This document shows, one piece after another, positions 43,961 to 53,126 of a DNA stretch of 64,000 nucleotides. The notes beneath the pieces were generated by a model. That model had not been told where the DNA came from, did not search any database, and worked only from the letters and a program-made list of their open reading frames with translations. The position numbers and the translations under genes are program-made. The stretch is from SG8-4 sp964598225 (lineage in GTDB: Bacteria; Planctomycetota; Phycisphaerae; Sedimentisphaerales; Anaerobacaceae): assembly GCA_964598225.1 (NCBI GenBank), contig CAZRBG010000012.1, forward strand, positions 34,655-98,654. The letters run 5' to 3'. How positions within the stretch are numbered: the stretch's first letter is position 1; every line of letters starts with the position of its first letter.

Positions 43961-44845
43961 ATGCAGTATTTTGCTCGAAGATCGGATGTTTCTTACAAGA
44001 CTTATGGTTGGTCGGCCGGATCAACTGGCCACCGGCGGATCGGACTCTATCGCCCGGCCCTGACGCTGGTCGAGTTGCTGGTCGTGATTGCGGTTATCGC
44101 GATTCTTCTGGCGCTGTTGCAGCCGGCTCTGTCGCTGGCCCGGGCCAAGGCTCGGGAGGTAACATGCCTGAACAATCTCAAACAGCTTCAGGTTTGTGCC
44201 AAGCTTTATTCGCTGGATTATGACGGTTTCCTTCTGCCTAACCGCAACGTTTATTACGTCGGCACCGATAAACAGACGAAAGGTTTCAGCGACAATATGA
44301 CATGGTGCTCCGGGCTGGCGCCCTTCGACACAACCACTGAAAACATTGAACGGGGTCTGCTGTTCAAATACAACAAATCGACCGAAATTTATCGTTGCCC
44401 GTCCGACAGGTCCAGCGTCCGCACGCAGGGAGGCGAGCTGCTGAACATACGGCGGACGCGCAGCTATAACCTCAGTCAATCGATCAACGGCCTGCCCTAT
44501 CCGCCGAGATCGGGCGCGCCGCCGGGCTTTGCCAGGGAATCCGAGATAGACGATCCGACGCCGGCGCAATTGATTTTCTTCGTCGGGGTTCACGAGGACA
44601 GCATCTATGATTCGCATTTCGGCATCCCGCCGAGAGGTTCCGTTTACGCCGATGATCCGCGATGGTGGGATTTGCCGGCGGGCAGGCATTCACAGGGTTG
44701 CTGTTTCTCCTTCGCCGACAGCCACGTCGAACGCTGGAAATGGGCAACGCCGAAGATTTACGTCGAACCCGCACAACCGGTCCGCAAAGACGGCGAAATC
44801 CAGGACTTTCTCAGAGTCCAACGAGCAGTCAAACCACAGGAGTAA
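43961..44845 (+). CDS. Pseudopilin with long leader (H-X9-D type)
   Basis: 294 aa from ATG 43961. It has a 32-residue leader ending 'LYRPA', then 'LTLVELLVVIAVIAILLALLQPALSLARAKAREVTCLNNLKQLQ'. Position -1 of the prepilin peptidase site is Ala, where Gly is usual, and mature residue 5 is Glu. The C-terminal block 'GRHSQGCCFSFADSHVERWKWATP' gives H-X9-D. It is distinct from the tandem pair at 16 kb. The gene stands alone after a strong terminator and is convergent with the HEAT-repeat gene. Confidence 0.85.
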   Translation: MQYFARRSDVSYKTYGWSAGSTGHRRIGLYRPALTLVELLVVIAVIAILLALLQPALSLARAKAREVTCLNNLKQLQVCAKLYSLDYDGFLLPNRNVYYVGTDKQTKGFSDNMTWCSGLAPFDTTTENIERGLLFKYNKSTEIYRCPSDRSSVRTQGGELLNIRRTRSYNLSQSINGLPYPPRSGAPPGFARESEIDDPTPAQLIFFVGVHEDSIYDSHFGIPPRGSVYADDPRWWDLPAGRHSQGCCFSFADSHVERWKWATPKIYVEPAQPVRKDGEIQDFLRVQRAVKPQE

Positions 44846-45025
44846 TTTGATTCCGTCGTGTCTTCCGGAATGCTCATCGCAATATCTACCGGCAAAATAA
44901 CATCTCAAACATCCATTCTCGCACGAATGCAGCCGCCTTATCCCATTGACCCGGTTATGGAGCATGAAATCTCGCTAAGGCCCGTACAAAGGCTTGCATT
45001 GAACGCGAGTGTTAAACACCAAAAC

Positions 45026-45056
45026 AAGGGCTGCGAAGTGTGGACTCGCAGCCCTT
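45026..45056 (-). terminator. Terminator between convergent genes
   Basis: AAGGGCTGCGA / TCGCAGCCCTT arms (11 bp) with a 9-base loop, 25 bases past the stop of the HEAT-repeat gene; T-rich bases follow on both strands. Confidence 0.8.
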
Positions 45057-45080
45057 CGTTTGTTCTTTCATCTCCTGACC

Positions 45081-47078
45081 TTAATTGTTTTTGTTCAGTT
45101 CTCTTAACGTTCGTTTGGCTCTGTCTGCCACTCTTCTGTTCTTGCTTTCGGCCAGTTGCTCGGCGATTTCGGCTATCTCGGCCTTATGGCGTCTGCGCAT
45201 ATCCCATATCAGGTTCGCAGCGGACATCTGTGCCTCGGCCTGGAGTTGGGGATGGTCGAGGTATTTCTCCAACATTTTCAACGACTCGAGGCTCCTGACG
45301 TTTTGCAGCGCTCCGATGACCTGTTTCTTCTCCTCGGTGCGAGTCGCAATGTCCATAGCGGTTTTCAGCATGTCTACACGCTTCTTGTCCGACAGTCTTG
45401 CAGTCTTGAGACCAGCAATCCGGATGTACCCCCTCAGGGCTACGATGCGGTCAACGGTTTCGGGAGCATTGCGTGCCAGCTTGAGCAGATCGGGGGCGGC
45501 TGACTCGTTGGGCCATTTGGCCATCGCCCTCAAAGCCGCATCGGATATCTGCTTATCCGAAGATTTCGAGGCCCTTCTGACCAGGTTCAGAGCGTTGGAA
45601 TCTCCGACAGCCGCTGCGAGATCGAGTATAACGAGCTTCTTTGCCTCGGAAGCTCTTGAGTAGAATGAAGCTATAGTCTCGAAGCACGTGCTTCTGTTGT
45701 CCGCACGAGATAGAATACTCTTTATTGCGTTCTCCGCGCGGCTGAGATCTGCATCATCCTCTATCTCGAGAACGATTGACATAATGGATTTGATGTGCTC
45801 GTCCGATGCGAGCGAGCCGAGACCGGCCCACGCGCCTTTTCTGACGTCGGAATCTTCATCCTGTGTAAGCTTCAAAAGAGCCGGCACGGCCTGATTACAG
45901 CCGCGAGCAACGCATGCTTCGATTGCCTGAGTTTTGAAATTGTCTTGGGAAAGCAGGTCAACCAGCACAGCGTCTACTGCGTAGCCTTTCATCCCAACAA
46001 CAGCTCTTGCGACGGCAGTGCTCGTTTCCGGCGAATCGGCTGCTTCCAGTAGCGACCTCACTACACCGGCATCGCCCAGTTTGCCCACGGTTTTGATCGC
46101 AGCGAAGCGAACAGTGTTCTTTTCGCTGTTTAGGTATCGGCTTACAGGCCTCAAAGCCGCTTCATCGCCGCGTGTGCCCAGAGCGACGATCAATTTAGCC
46201 CTGCGGTCGTCTGGAAGCTGTCCGAGCAATCCAGCCATTGCGTTGGTAACTTTTCGATCCTCCGTTTCAGCAACGATGGAGAACGCACCCTCGCGGATTT
46301 CCGGATCACTGCCCTTTATTGCCTTAGTTATAATCGGCAGAGCCTTCGCCGGGTCTGCAATGGCTAACTGCATCATGGCGGCTACACGCGCCGGTTTGTC
46401 CGATCCGTCGAGAACTCTCCGGCAGAGAGCAACTGAATCAGCAGGCGGCAAAGATCGGGCGCATGCGGCCATGGCCCTCATTTGGGCAGGCTTGAGGTTC
46501 TCCGGTGGCCTTGCCGATTCGAGTTGCCGTGCCGCTTCGGGTCCGCCGATCTTGCCGAGAGCCTCAAGAGCCGCGGCCGCTACCGCGGCGTTGCGGCTTG
46601 CAACGAGTTTGCTCACCTGCTCCACCGCCCTGCCATCGCGACGCGAGCCGAGACTTCCGAGGATTCCAATCTTCACCTGGTCGGGCGCGGTAGATAAAAC
46701 GTTGCGCATGGCTTTATCAGCAGCATCGGATTCGAGCCTCTCGAGCACGAGCCTTGCGTAGTGGCTGAGAACCTCGTCGCCAAGCAGGGCCGATACCGCA
46801 GGTATGCACCTGTCCGTACCCATCTGCAACAGGAAACGGCAGGCGATGGATTTGCCGTCCTGCGTCGAATTGTTCGACTCGAGGACAGCAATGAGCTTAT
46901 CCTCTATGGGCCTGTATTGAGTTGCGGGTGTTTCCTGCAGGAGCTTTTCCGCCTGCTCGCACGGATTGTATTCGTCGCCGTAATTATACCCGCCGATATC
47001 CTGCCAGACATCCGCAGTGATTGTCTGGGTTACTAAGAGTGACGCTATCAAAACGATGATTATTTGCTTGCCTGTCAT
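45081..47078 (-). CDS. Exported HEAT-repeat protein
   Basis: 665 aa, signal peptide 'KQIIIVLIASLLVTQTITADVW'. From about residue 80 to the end it consists of HEAT/PBS-lyase-type repeats of about 30-35 residues ('AVSALLGDEVLSHYARLVLERLESDAADKAMRNVL', 'AVAAAALEALGKIGGPEAARQL', 'VRFAAIKTVGKLGDAGVVRSLLEAAD'). There is no enzymatic domain. In planctomycetes such proteins often accompany Gfo/Idh oxidoreductases, as here (63 bases after the gene 47142-48362). The likely role is a periplasmic scaffold. Confidence 0.88.
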   Translation of the reverse strand: MTGKQIIIVLIASLLVTQTITADVWQDIGGYNYGDEYNPCEQAEKLLQETPATQYRPIEDKLIAVLESNNSTQDGKSIACRFLLQMGTDRCIPAVSALLGDEVLSHYARLVLERLESDAADKAMRNVLSTAPDQVKIGILGSLGSRRDGRAVEQVSKLVASRNAAVAAAALEALGKIGGPEAARQLESARPPENLKPAQMRAMAACARSLPPADSVALCRRVLDGSDKPARVAAMMQLAIADPAKALPIITKAIKGSDPEIREGAFSIVAETEDRKVTNAMAGLLGQLPDDRRAKLIVALGTRGDEAALRPVSRYLNSEKNTVRFAAIKTVGKLGDAGVVRSLLEAADSPETSTAVARAVVGMKGYAVDAVLVDLLSQDNFKTQAIEACVARGCNQAVPALLKLTQDEDSDVRKGAWAGLGSLASDEHIKSIMSIVLEIEDDADLSRAENAIKSILSRADNRSTCFETIASFYSRASEAKKLVILDLAAAVGDSNALNLVRRASKSSDKQISDAALRAMAKWPNESAAPDLLKLARNAPETVDRIVALRGYIRIAGLKTARLSDKKRVDMLKTAMDIATRTEEKKQVIGALQNVRSLESLKMLEKYLDHPQLQAEAQMSAANLIWDMRRRHKAEIAEIAEQLAESKNRRVADRAKRTLRELNKNN

Positions 47079-47141
47079 TTTTATCTCTCTTTCTGCTATC
47101 TTATCTCTTGATTAGCTCATGATCTTCATTGCTCTGTCGGT

Positions 47142-48362
47142 TCATATCTGCCAGGGTCCGCGTCTGGGCCTGTCCCGGAATCTGTTGGCTTCTTCGTCGC
47201 CAATGAAAACCTCTTTGTCCGGATTCCATTTGAGGTCCCTCTTGAGCATAAAGCAGATGTTGCCGAGATGACAGACTGTAGCCACGCGATGTGCGAACTC
47301 AACGTCACGGAACGGCTGACGCCTGTCCACGATGCAGTTCACACAATCCTCGTGCGGCGAGCGGGCGCCGTCCTCGTACCATCTTAGACCGGGAGGCGGC
47401 ACAGGCATGCCGTTCCACGGCTCGGCCCAGCCCTTTTCGCACTGGTAGCCCTGTTTGTTGCTCTTTATGAGCTTCATGCCGTTGGCGAAAATATAAGTGA
47501 GATATTTATAATTCTTGCCGTCGGGGTATTTGATCTCGGTCGGTCCGGTATGATCGACGCCCATTCCGTGCATTGCTCCGCCGAATTTATGCCCGCCCCA
47601 GTCGGTCATCATGCCGCCCGAGTAATCGTACCAGGTTCGAAAGCCTTTGCCGCCGAGGCCGTACGCCCTGCCGCAGCGATATGGATGGTACGGCACGAAC
47701 GGCGCCGGCCCGAGCCACAAATCCCATTCGATCGTGTTGGGAGGGATCGGCACTCCGGGCAGGTAGCATCTTCGCGGCGGACCGCCTGGATTGGCGTGGC
47801 CCTCCAGGATTTTGCCATATCTTCCGCTTCGCGCAGCGCTGGCGCGGCGGCCGTAATCGCCGATAACCCTCTGACTTCCACTGGAGAATACCCGCCCGTA
47901 AGCCCGGGCGGTCTCGACCATTTTGCGCCCCTCGCGGATAGTCAGGCTCAAAGGCTTCTCGCAGAAGACGTCCTTACCGGCTTTCATGGCGTCGATGGTG
48001 ACCTGAGCGTGCCAGTGGTCGGGCGTGCCGCACATTATCATGTCGACGTCGTCGCGGGTGATCAGATCGCGATAGTCTATATACGTTTCGACGTTTTTGT
48101 CTTCTTTCCACCGGCCGAGAGCGGCGTGTTTGACATCACACGCAGCAACAAACTGGATGCGTTTATCCGTAGTGAGCTGCCTGACATCGCCGGAGCCTCT
48201 GCCGCCCATTCCGATACCGCCCAAGGTGATCCGCCCGCTGGCCGGGGGTGTGCCGTCTGAAGCGCCCAGCGCCTTCGAGGTAATAACGGTCGGCAAAGCA
48301 AGCATTGCTGACGCCGATTTAACGAACATGCGTCTGGTAATCTTGGGTTTTTTCTTATTCAT
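47142..48362 (-). CDS. Exported Gfo/Idh/MocA-family oxidoreductase (second)
   Basis: 406 aa from ATG 48362 (AGGAG about 10 bases upstream). It has a Tat-like signal, 'KITRRMFVKSASAMLALPTVITSKALGA'. The Rossmann part is 'ITLGGIGMGGRGSGDVRQLTTDKRIQFVAACDV'. The catalytic motif is intact ('DVFCEKPLSLTIREGRKMVETARAYGRVFSSG'). The substrate domain has 'WDLWLGPAPFVPYHPYRC' and a C-terminal 'HRVATVCHLGNICFMLKRDLKWNPDKEVF', usual for the exported planctomycete group. It precedes the HEAT gene in a two-gene operon. Probably acts on a glycan-derived sugar. Confidence 0.9.
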   Translation of the reverse strand: MNKKKPKITRRMFVKSASAMLALPTVITSKALGASDGTPPASGRITLGGIGMGGRGSGDVRQLTTDKRIQFVAACDVKHAALGRWKEDKNVETYIDYRDLITRDDVDMIMCGTPDHWHAQVTIDAMKAGKDVFCEKPLSLTIREGRKMVETARAYGRVFSSGSQRVIGDYGRRASAARSGRYGKILEGHANPGGPPRRCYLPGVPIPPNTIEWDLWLGPAPFVPYHPYRCGRAYGLGGKGFRTWYDYSGGMMTDWGGHKFGGAMHGMGVDHTGPTEIKYPDGKNYKYLTYIFANGMKLIKSNKQGYQCEKGWAEPWNGMPVPPPGLRWYEDGARSPHEDCVNCIVDRRQPFRDVEFAHRVATVCHLGNICFMLKRDLKWNPDKEVFIGDEEANRFRDRPRRGPWQI

Positions 48363-48707
48363 GCGATCATTACTCCTATCCATTTTCCACGATTACAATA
48401 CTCTTACGATTTTGGTGTGGTCGATAATAACACAATATGCGGATTGTTGCCAATGCTGGTTATACTAAAAGCGGACGCAAAAAACGGCCCCCGATTGTGA
48501 AGCCCTCAGGTTGCAACTCGCCGAAGATGGGAGTATCCGAAATTTCCTTATGCCCCCGGGACCCGCTAAACGCGGGAGGATGACGTCAGCACATTGTCTG
48601 TCGGCACGGCTTCGAGTAGAGTGCTCGCTACTTATGCTCCAAGCGTGGTGCGGCATTGTGAATCGACTGGTATGAGGGCCGGTACGAAGATTTAAGCTCG
48701 TGTCGTT
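48363..48707. other. Intergenic, small hairpin only
   Basis: 345 bases without a supported gene. It contains the short hairpin CCCGC-TAAAC-GCGGG near 48567 and the promoter of the downstream Gfo/Idh operon (minus strand). Nothing else was recognised. Confidence 0.4.
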
Positions 48708-50159
48708 TCACACTTCATTTTTGCGCAGCCGTCTCAATATGTCCCAATAGGCGCCTCGGGCGCCCTGCGCAATTGATTTGGAAATTAGATTGTTTTCGTT
48801 GTAATTGTAATTGGATGCGTCATCCTCTTCGACGGACTCCAATGCTTGTTCAATAGCCGGTTCGAAGAATCTTTCGTCACCGTCGATCAGGTCTCTGACC
48901 ATTTCGGCCGGATGTTCGCCCAGAGTTGCGGATATGTAAAAAGTAGGTTTGAACAGGTTGACAGGCGCGTCGTACTTTCGGCGGATACTCCTTTCGCCCT
49001 CCTTCTGCAATTCTTCGTAAGCGAACTTTTCCATTGCAGTACGCGGATAAATCCTGATGCCCAACGAGGCGCCCGCGCAATCGGGATCGGCCTTTTTCAT
49101 AAAACGTATCGTCTCGGCGATTGTTTCAGGTGTTTCGCCGGGTCCGCCCAAAAGCAGATCAACCATGACCGAAATATTGTTGTTACGGCAGAGCTTAACT
49201 GCCGAAGCAATGTTTTCTTTGCCGTGTTGCTGACGATAGGTGACAAGCATGGCCTCGCAGCCGGAATCTCCTGTGAAGTTTATGCCGACACAACCGGCAC
49301 GCGCCATTGCTCGGGCCAGATCCTCGTCGAACGGCGACGGCGTCAAATATGCATACCAGCCAATCTTGTCCCTGAGCGAGCGGTTTATAAACTCTTCGCA
49401 AACCGCCATGGCGTGGCTTCGCGGCACGTTGAATTCCGCATCGCAAAGATGTAACACATTAACGCCCTGTGCTAACAACGACTGGGCTTCATCAGCTACC
49501 TCGCAAGGGTCACGGAGCCTTAGCCTGTTGCCTTTGGCTAGCGGATCGGCACAATAAATACAATGGCGATTGCAGCCGCGTTTGGTTTCCAGGCCGCATT
49601 GTCCGCCCTGCGTGAAGTAGCGAAGATTGTCAATGGAATCGCGTGCCGTGCTCAGCGATATAGAGCCGGGCCAGGCCGGTGCGTTGCTGATTATCTTGCC
49701 GTTTTCACGCCATAGAAGTCCCGGCACTCTTGTAAACCTTCTCTCCCCCTGCAACTGACCAAGCAGAGCCACTGTCGCTATCTCTCCATCGCCGCATATT
49801 CCAAAGTCGGCGCCCGTGTATTCAAGAATCTGCCCGGGAAATATGGAGTAGCCGACACCGCCGATTACTATAGGTGCGTCGCTCACGCTTCGGACAGTCT
49901 TTATTGTGTTCTTCAACCGGGGAACGAACCAATCCGCACTCGGCCAGAAACAGTCATCGACATTGCGAAAAGAAATTCCCACCAGTTCAGGATTACGACT
50001 GCGGAAGTACTTGTTGATTGCCGGAGTCGGGCTGTCCTCGAAGCAAAGATCGAGAACTTCTACTTCCGGTCCGGCTTGTTTCACGGCGCCGGCGATATAA
50101 TCAAGTCCAATCGGCCCGACAGCCGGAACCATTCTGTTTGTATTTATCAGCGTCAGCAT
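48708..50159 (-). CDS. B12-binding radical SAM protein
   Basis: 483 aa from ATG 50159 (an earlier start at 50207 adds 16 residues). The N-terminal cobalamin-type domain reads 'LTLINTNRMVPAVGPIGLDYIAGAVKQAGPEVEVLDLC'. The radical SAM motif is 'GLETKRGCNRHCIYCADPLAKGNRLR' (C-x3-C-x2-C), then 'GINFTGDSGCEAML' and 'DLLLGGPGETPETIAETIRFM'. The 'NVDDCFWPSADWFVPRL' block is reminiscent of tryptophan-methyltransferase-like (TsrM) relatives; substrate assignment is uncertain. It is the last gene of a run with a sugar isomerase, sulfatase and nucleoside hydrolase. Confidence 0.82.
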   Translation of the reverse strand: MLTLINTNRMVPAVGPIGLDYIAGAVKQAGPEVEVLDLCFEDSPTPAINKYFRSRNPELVGISFRNVDDCFWPSADWFVPRLKNTIKTVRSVSDAPIVIGGVGYSIFPGQILEYTGADFGICGDGEIATVALLGQLQGERRFTRVPGLLWRENGKIISNAPAWPGSISLSTARDSIDNLRYFTQGGQCGLETKRGCNRHCIYCADPLAKGNRLRLRDPCEVADEAQSLLAQGVNVLHLCDAEFNVPRSHAMAVCEEFINRSLRDKIGWYAYLTPSPFDEDLARAMARAGCVGINFTGDSGCEAMLVTYRQQHGKENIASAVKLCRNNNISVMVDLLLGGPGETPETIAETIRFMKKADPDCAGASLGIRIYPRTAMEKFAYEELQKEGERSIRRKYDAPVNLFKPTFYISATLGEHPAEMVRDLIDGDERFFEPAIEQALESVEEDDASNYNYNENNLISKSIAQGARGAYWDILRRLRKNEV

Positions 50160-50240
50160 TTGTACGGCATTTGCTATGAGAGATAAGTGTAAATAGGAGT
50201 TTTGCAAAACTCCCGTATAAACAATGATCCCTATCGTAGT

Positions 50241-51188
50241 TTAAGCGAAATCTCCAAACACCTCTCTCGTATATTCCGAGCTTTTGCGAAAAGCTTCGAC
50301 CGGACTCATTGTCCTGGGCGTTCCTTTCTCCACTGCCTGCTCCAGGACTATGTGGGGGCGGACGCCGATTTGCAGCAGTCTTTCAGCCAGTGCCGGGTAG
50401 TCGATGTCGCCATCGCACAATGTCTCGGTCCATACGCCGTCCTTCGATTGCCGCAGGTGAAGCTCGGCGATTCTTGGGCCGTAAAGCTCGACCACGTCGA
50501 AAAGCGCGACCTGTGAGTTGCCCGCGCCGCGATACACCCAATGGGCGTCCAGACACAGCGTAACGTAGGCTGGGTCCGTGCCGACCATCATGTGATGAAA
50601 CTCGCGGGCCGCATTACGCAGCTCTATGTCGTGGTTGTGGTAAGCCAGCGTAAGCCCCTTTTCTTTTAGCTGCCTGCCCAGCCTGTTCATGGCCGCAGCC
50701 TGTGTTCGAAGTTGTTCATCGTCTTTGTTCTGCGGCCCGCCCCAGGCAATCGGGCTGGGATTGGTGACGATTATCTTTGTGCCGAGGGTCTTTGCCTTGT
50801 CGGCTATAGTAAGGACCGTTTCTATGCTCTGCGCAGCCTTTTCCGGCTCGTGAAGAACGCTGTTGACGTAAAGCGACCGCATTTCAAGACCGTGCTTTTT
50901 TAGCAGCGGCCTCAGCCTATCCAGTTCCTGCGGATTGTTCGCTCCCGGCTCGTAGCCGTCGAGCCGGCTCTCGGCCAGATCTTTCAATCCTGCATCCAGA
51001 TGCTCATAGAAATTTCGGCCTTGGCGCCGGTAAAATACGAACCATGAGTAGGAGTTGCAGGCCACGTGCAGTCTATCGGGCTTGCCGGGCTCGGACGCAC
51101 CGACCGCCCTGCCGCCAAACAGCGAGGCGCCGCCTGCTACCGCCAAATCTCTGACAAATCTTCTTCGAGAAATGTGATCGTTCAACAT
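50241..51188 (-). CDS. Exported sugar phosphate isomerase/epimerase-like TIM barrel
   Basis: 315 aa. Twin-arginine-like signal 'ISRRRFVRDLAVAGGASLFGGRAVGA', then a xylose-isomerase-like barrel: 'LDGYEPGANNPQELDRLRPLLKKHGLEMRSLYVNSVLH', 'GLTLAYHNHDIEL', 'YVTLCLDAHWVYRGAGNSQVALFDVVELYGPRIAELHLRQSKDG' and 'PHIVLEQA'. The Glu, Asp and His metal ligands are in place. Such exported forms are common in planctomycete sugar-degradation loci. It is operonic with the sulfatase (26-base gap) and the radical SAM gene. Confidence 0.88.
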   Translation of the reverse strand: MLNDHISRRRFVRDLAVAGGASLFGGRAVGASEPGKPDRLHVACNSYSWFVFYRRQGRNFYEHLDAGLKDLAESRLDGYEPGANNPQELDRLRPLLKKHGLEMRSLYVNSVLHEPEKAAQSIETVLTIADKAKTLGTKIIVTNPSPIAWGGPQNKDDEQLRTQAAAMNRLGRQLKEKGLTLAYHNHDIELRNAAREFHHMMVGTDPAYVTLCLDAHWVYRGAGNSQVALFDVVELYGPRIAELHLRQSKDGVWTETLCDGDIDYPALAERLLQIGVRPHIVLEQAVEKGTPRTMSPVEAFRKSSEYTREVFGDFA

Positions 51189-51214
51189 AGCTATTACTCC
51201 CTGTTATTCATTGG

Positions 51215-53092
51215 TTACGTCTTCGCGTTGAAGTAATCGACCATCCGGCTGGAAACATTCTTGAAACGCTTGCCTTTGACCATTTTCTGAATCCGTTCAA
51301 CTGAGACATGCCCGGCCTGCATCATATAATCGAGGGCGTTGAGCGCAGCCAGGGTTGCGAAGGTCTCTTCGCCGTCTATTATCGACTTCATCGTATCGAG
51401 AGCAAGTTCCGTCTCACCGAGATAGCTCAAAGCTTCGGCGGCTACGACACGAACATCATCCCACTCGTCATCAAGTAATTTCCTGAGCTTCTTCTTTGCC
51501 TGCGAGGCTTTTTCCTGCAGGATCAGACAGCCGGTCGCGCCCCAATAGCGGATCACCGGATGCTGATCTTCGCAGGCGGCAAGCAGCTTTGGCAAAGCCG
51601 ATGCGTCGCGAGAGGTCGCGAGGTCGGCAATGTCCACAATCCTCTCGACAGGGTATGCGTCGCTTTGAGCGTATTCGTAGAGCGTCTTGTCGCCGGCCAG
51701 TCGCTCTGACATCCCTTCGGGAATAAAACCTATGTCGCGTGTCCGAATAATATCCCGCCTCAAAGTCTCTCGCATTTGAGCAATTTGGTCTTTGTGTTTA
51801 GAGTCATCGATGAGATTATCGATCTCGTAAGGATCGGACTCGATGTTGTAGAATTCCTCCGACGGCTTGGGTTGCCAGTACCGGGCCTGGACGGCGTTGC
51901 ACTTGCCGTCAAGGTAGGCGCGATACCAAGATCCCATGCTTGGCAGCACGCGGAAGGGATACGAGTATTGCTGTCCCCAGGGCCGGTGCGGGCTGTAGTT
52001 TCGGATGTAACGATAACGCCTGCTGCGGACAGCTCGCACGGTATCATAGCGCTCGTCCATCCGCCCGCGGAAGAGATACACATGATCTTCGAGCTTGCCG
52101 GCCTGCTTGCCCAGAAAGGCCCGGCCCTCGAAATGCTTCGGTATCGGCACGCCGGCAAGGCTAAATACGGTTGAAGGAAAATCTACGAAACTCACCGGCT
52201 GATCTACCCATTCGCCGGGATCGACAGGCGCCAGGTGCGCCCATTTTTTCGGAAAGCGCACGATAAACGGCACGCGAGTCCCCGAGTCGTGGATGTTGCG
52301 CTTGCCGCGAGGCAGCGCGCCGCCGTGATCGGAATAGTAGAACACGATAGTATCCCCGGCCAGCCCCTTGTCATCCAATTCTTTGAGAAGCCTGCCCACC
52401 TCCTTATCCATCAGCGTCATGTTGTCGTAGTAAACGGACCAGTCCCTTCGCACCACCGGCGTATCGGGGTGATACGGCGGAAATCTCACGTCCTCTGGCG
52501 CGATCCGCGGCTCAGGCGGCAAGACGCCCTTTTCCCGGCGACTTTTGACCCTTTGCTCGGTGAGCTGCCCTTCATGACTTATCGTGGTATTGAAGACGGC
52601 GAAGAACGGCTGAGCCGGCCTGCGATTGTCGTAGTGGGCCTTTCTGCTGCTCTCGTCCCAGGCCTGTCTGTCATTGCGCGTGTAGTTGTAGTCGGTCTTG
52701 GAATTATTCGTGCAGTAATAGCCCGCATCGCGCATATATTCGGGATAAGAGCGGAAGGGTTCGGGGATTCTGATGTTGCTGCGGTGATTGTGCAGCCCCA
52801 CAGAGCATGCGAGCATTCCCGTGATCAGCGTCGAGCGGGCCGCCGAACAGACCGGCACATTTGCAAATGCATTACGGTAACGAACTCCCTCGGCGGCGAG
52901 TCGGTCGAGGTTGGGAGTGAGCGCCTGCTCGTCGCCGTAGCAGCCTAACAGCGGGCTGTTGTCCTCGCTCGTAATCCACAGGATGTTCGGTCGCTCCTGC
53001 CGCCCTGCCCGCAGCGGCGTATCGATCATGCCGGCGGTCCCTATTGCAAGCCCCGCCGCTTTTAGGAATTGTCTCCTCGTTTGCCTGTACAT
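51215..53092 (-). CDS. Exported sulfatase with HEAT-like C-terminal region
   Basis: 625 aa. Tat-like signal 'RRQFLKAAGLAIGTAGMIDTPLRAG'. The arylsulfatase fold starts 'PNILWITSEDNSPLLGCYGDEQALTPNLDRLAAEGV'. The formylglycine site is 'PVCSAARSTLITG' with Cys82 and Arg86; the usual CxPxR Pro is Ala here. 'YYSDHGGALPRGKRNIHDSGTRVPFIVRFP' provides metal and sulfate ligands. The last 130 residues resemble HEAT repeats ('PVIRYWGATGCLILQEKASQAKKKLRKLLDDEWDDVRVVAAEAL'). It probably desulfates a polysaccharide outside the cytoplasm. It lies 34 bases after the nucleoside hydrolase. Confidence 0.93.
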   Translation of the reverse strand: MYRQTRRQFLKAAGLAIGTAGMIDTPLRAGRQERPNILWITSEDNSPLLGCYGDEQALTPNLDRLAAEGVRYRNAFANVPVCSAARSTLITGMLACSVGLHNHRSNIRIPEPFRSYPEYMRDAGYYCTNNSKTDYNYTRNDRQAWDESSRKAHYDNRRPAQPFFAVFNTTISHEGQLTEQRVKSRREKGVLPPEPRIAPEDVRFPPYHPDTPVVRRDWSVYYDNMTLMDKEVGRLLKELDDKGLAGDTIVFYYSDHGGALPRGKRNIHDSGTRVPFIVRFPKKWAHLAPVDPGEWVDQPVSFVDFPSTVFSLAGVPIPKHFEGRAFLGKQAGKLEDHVYLFRGRMDERYDTVRAVRSRRYRYIRNYSPHRPWGQQYSYPFRVLPSMGSWYRAYLDGKCNAVQARYWQPKPSEEFYNIESDPYEIDNLIDDSKHKDQIAQMRETLRRDIIRTRDIGFIPEGMSERLAGDKTLYEYAQSDAYPVERIVDIADLATSRDASALPKLLAACEDQHPVIRYWGATGCLILQEKASQAKKKLRKLLDDEWDDVRVVAAEALSYLGETELALDTMKSIIDGEETFATLAALNALDYMMQAGHVSVERIQKMVKGKRFKNVSSRMVDYFNAKT

Positions 53093-53126
53093 CTATCCGT
53101 TCCTTTCGATTTTGCGAGTGCAAATT

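Noticed and set aside
48465..48656. Minus-strand 63-codon frame between operons
   Set aside because: No similarity, and it spans a small hairpin; probably chance.
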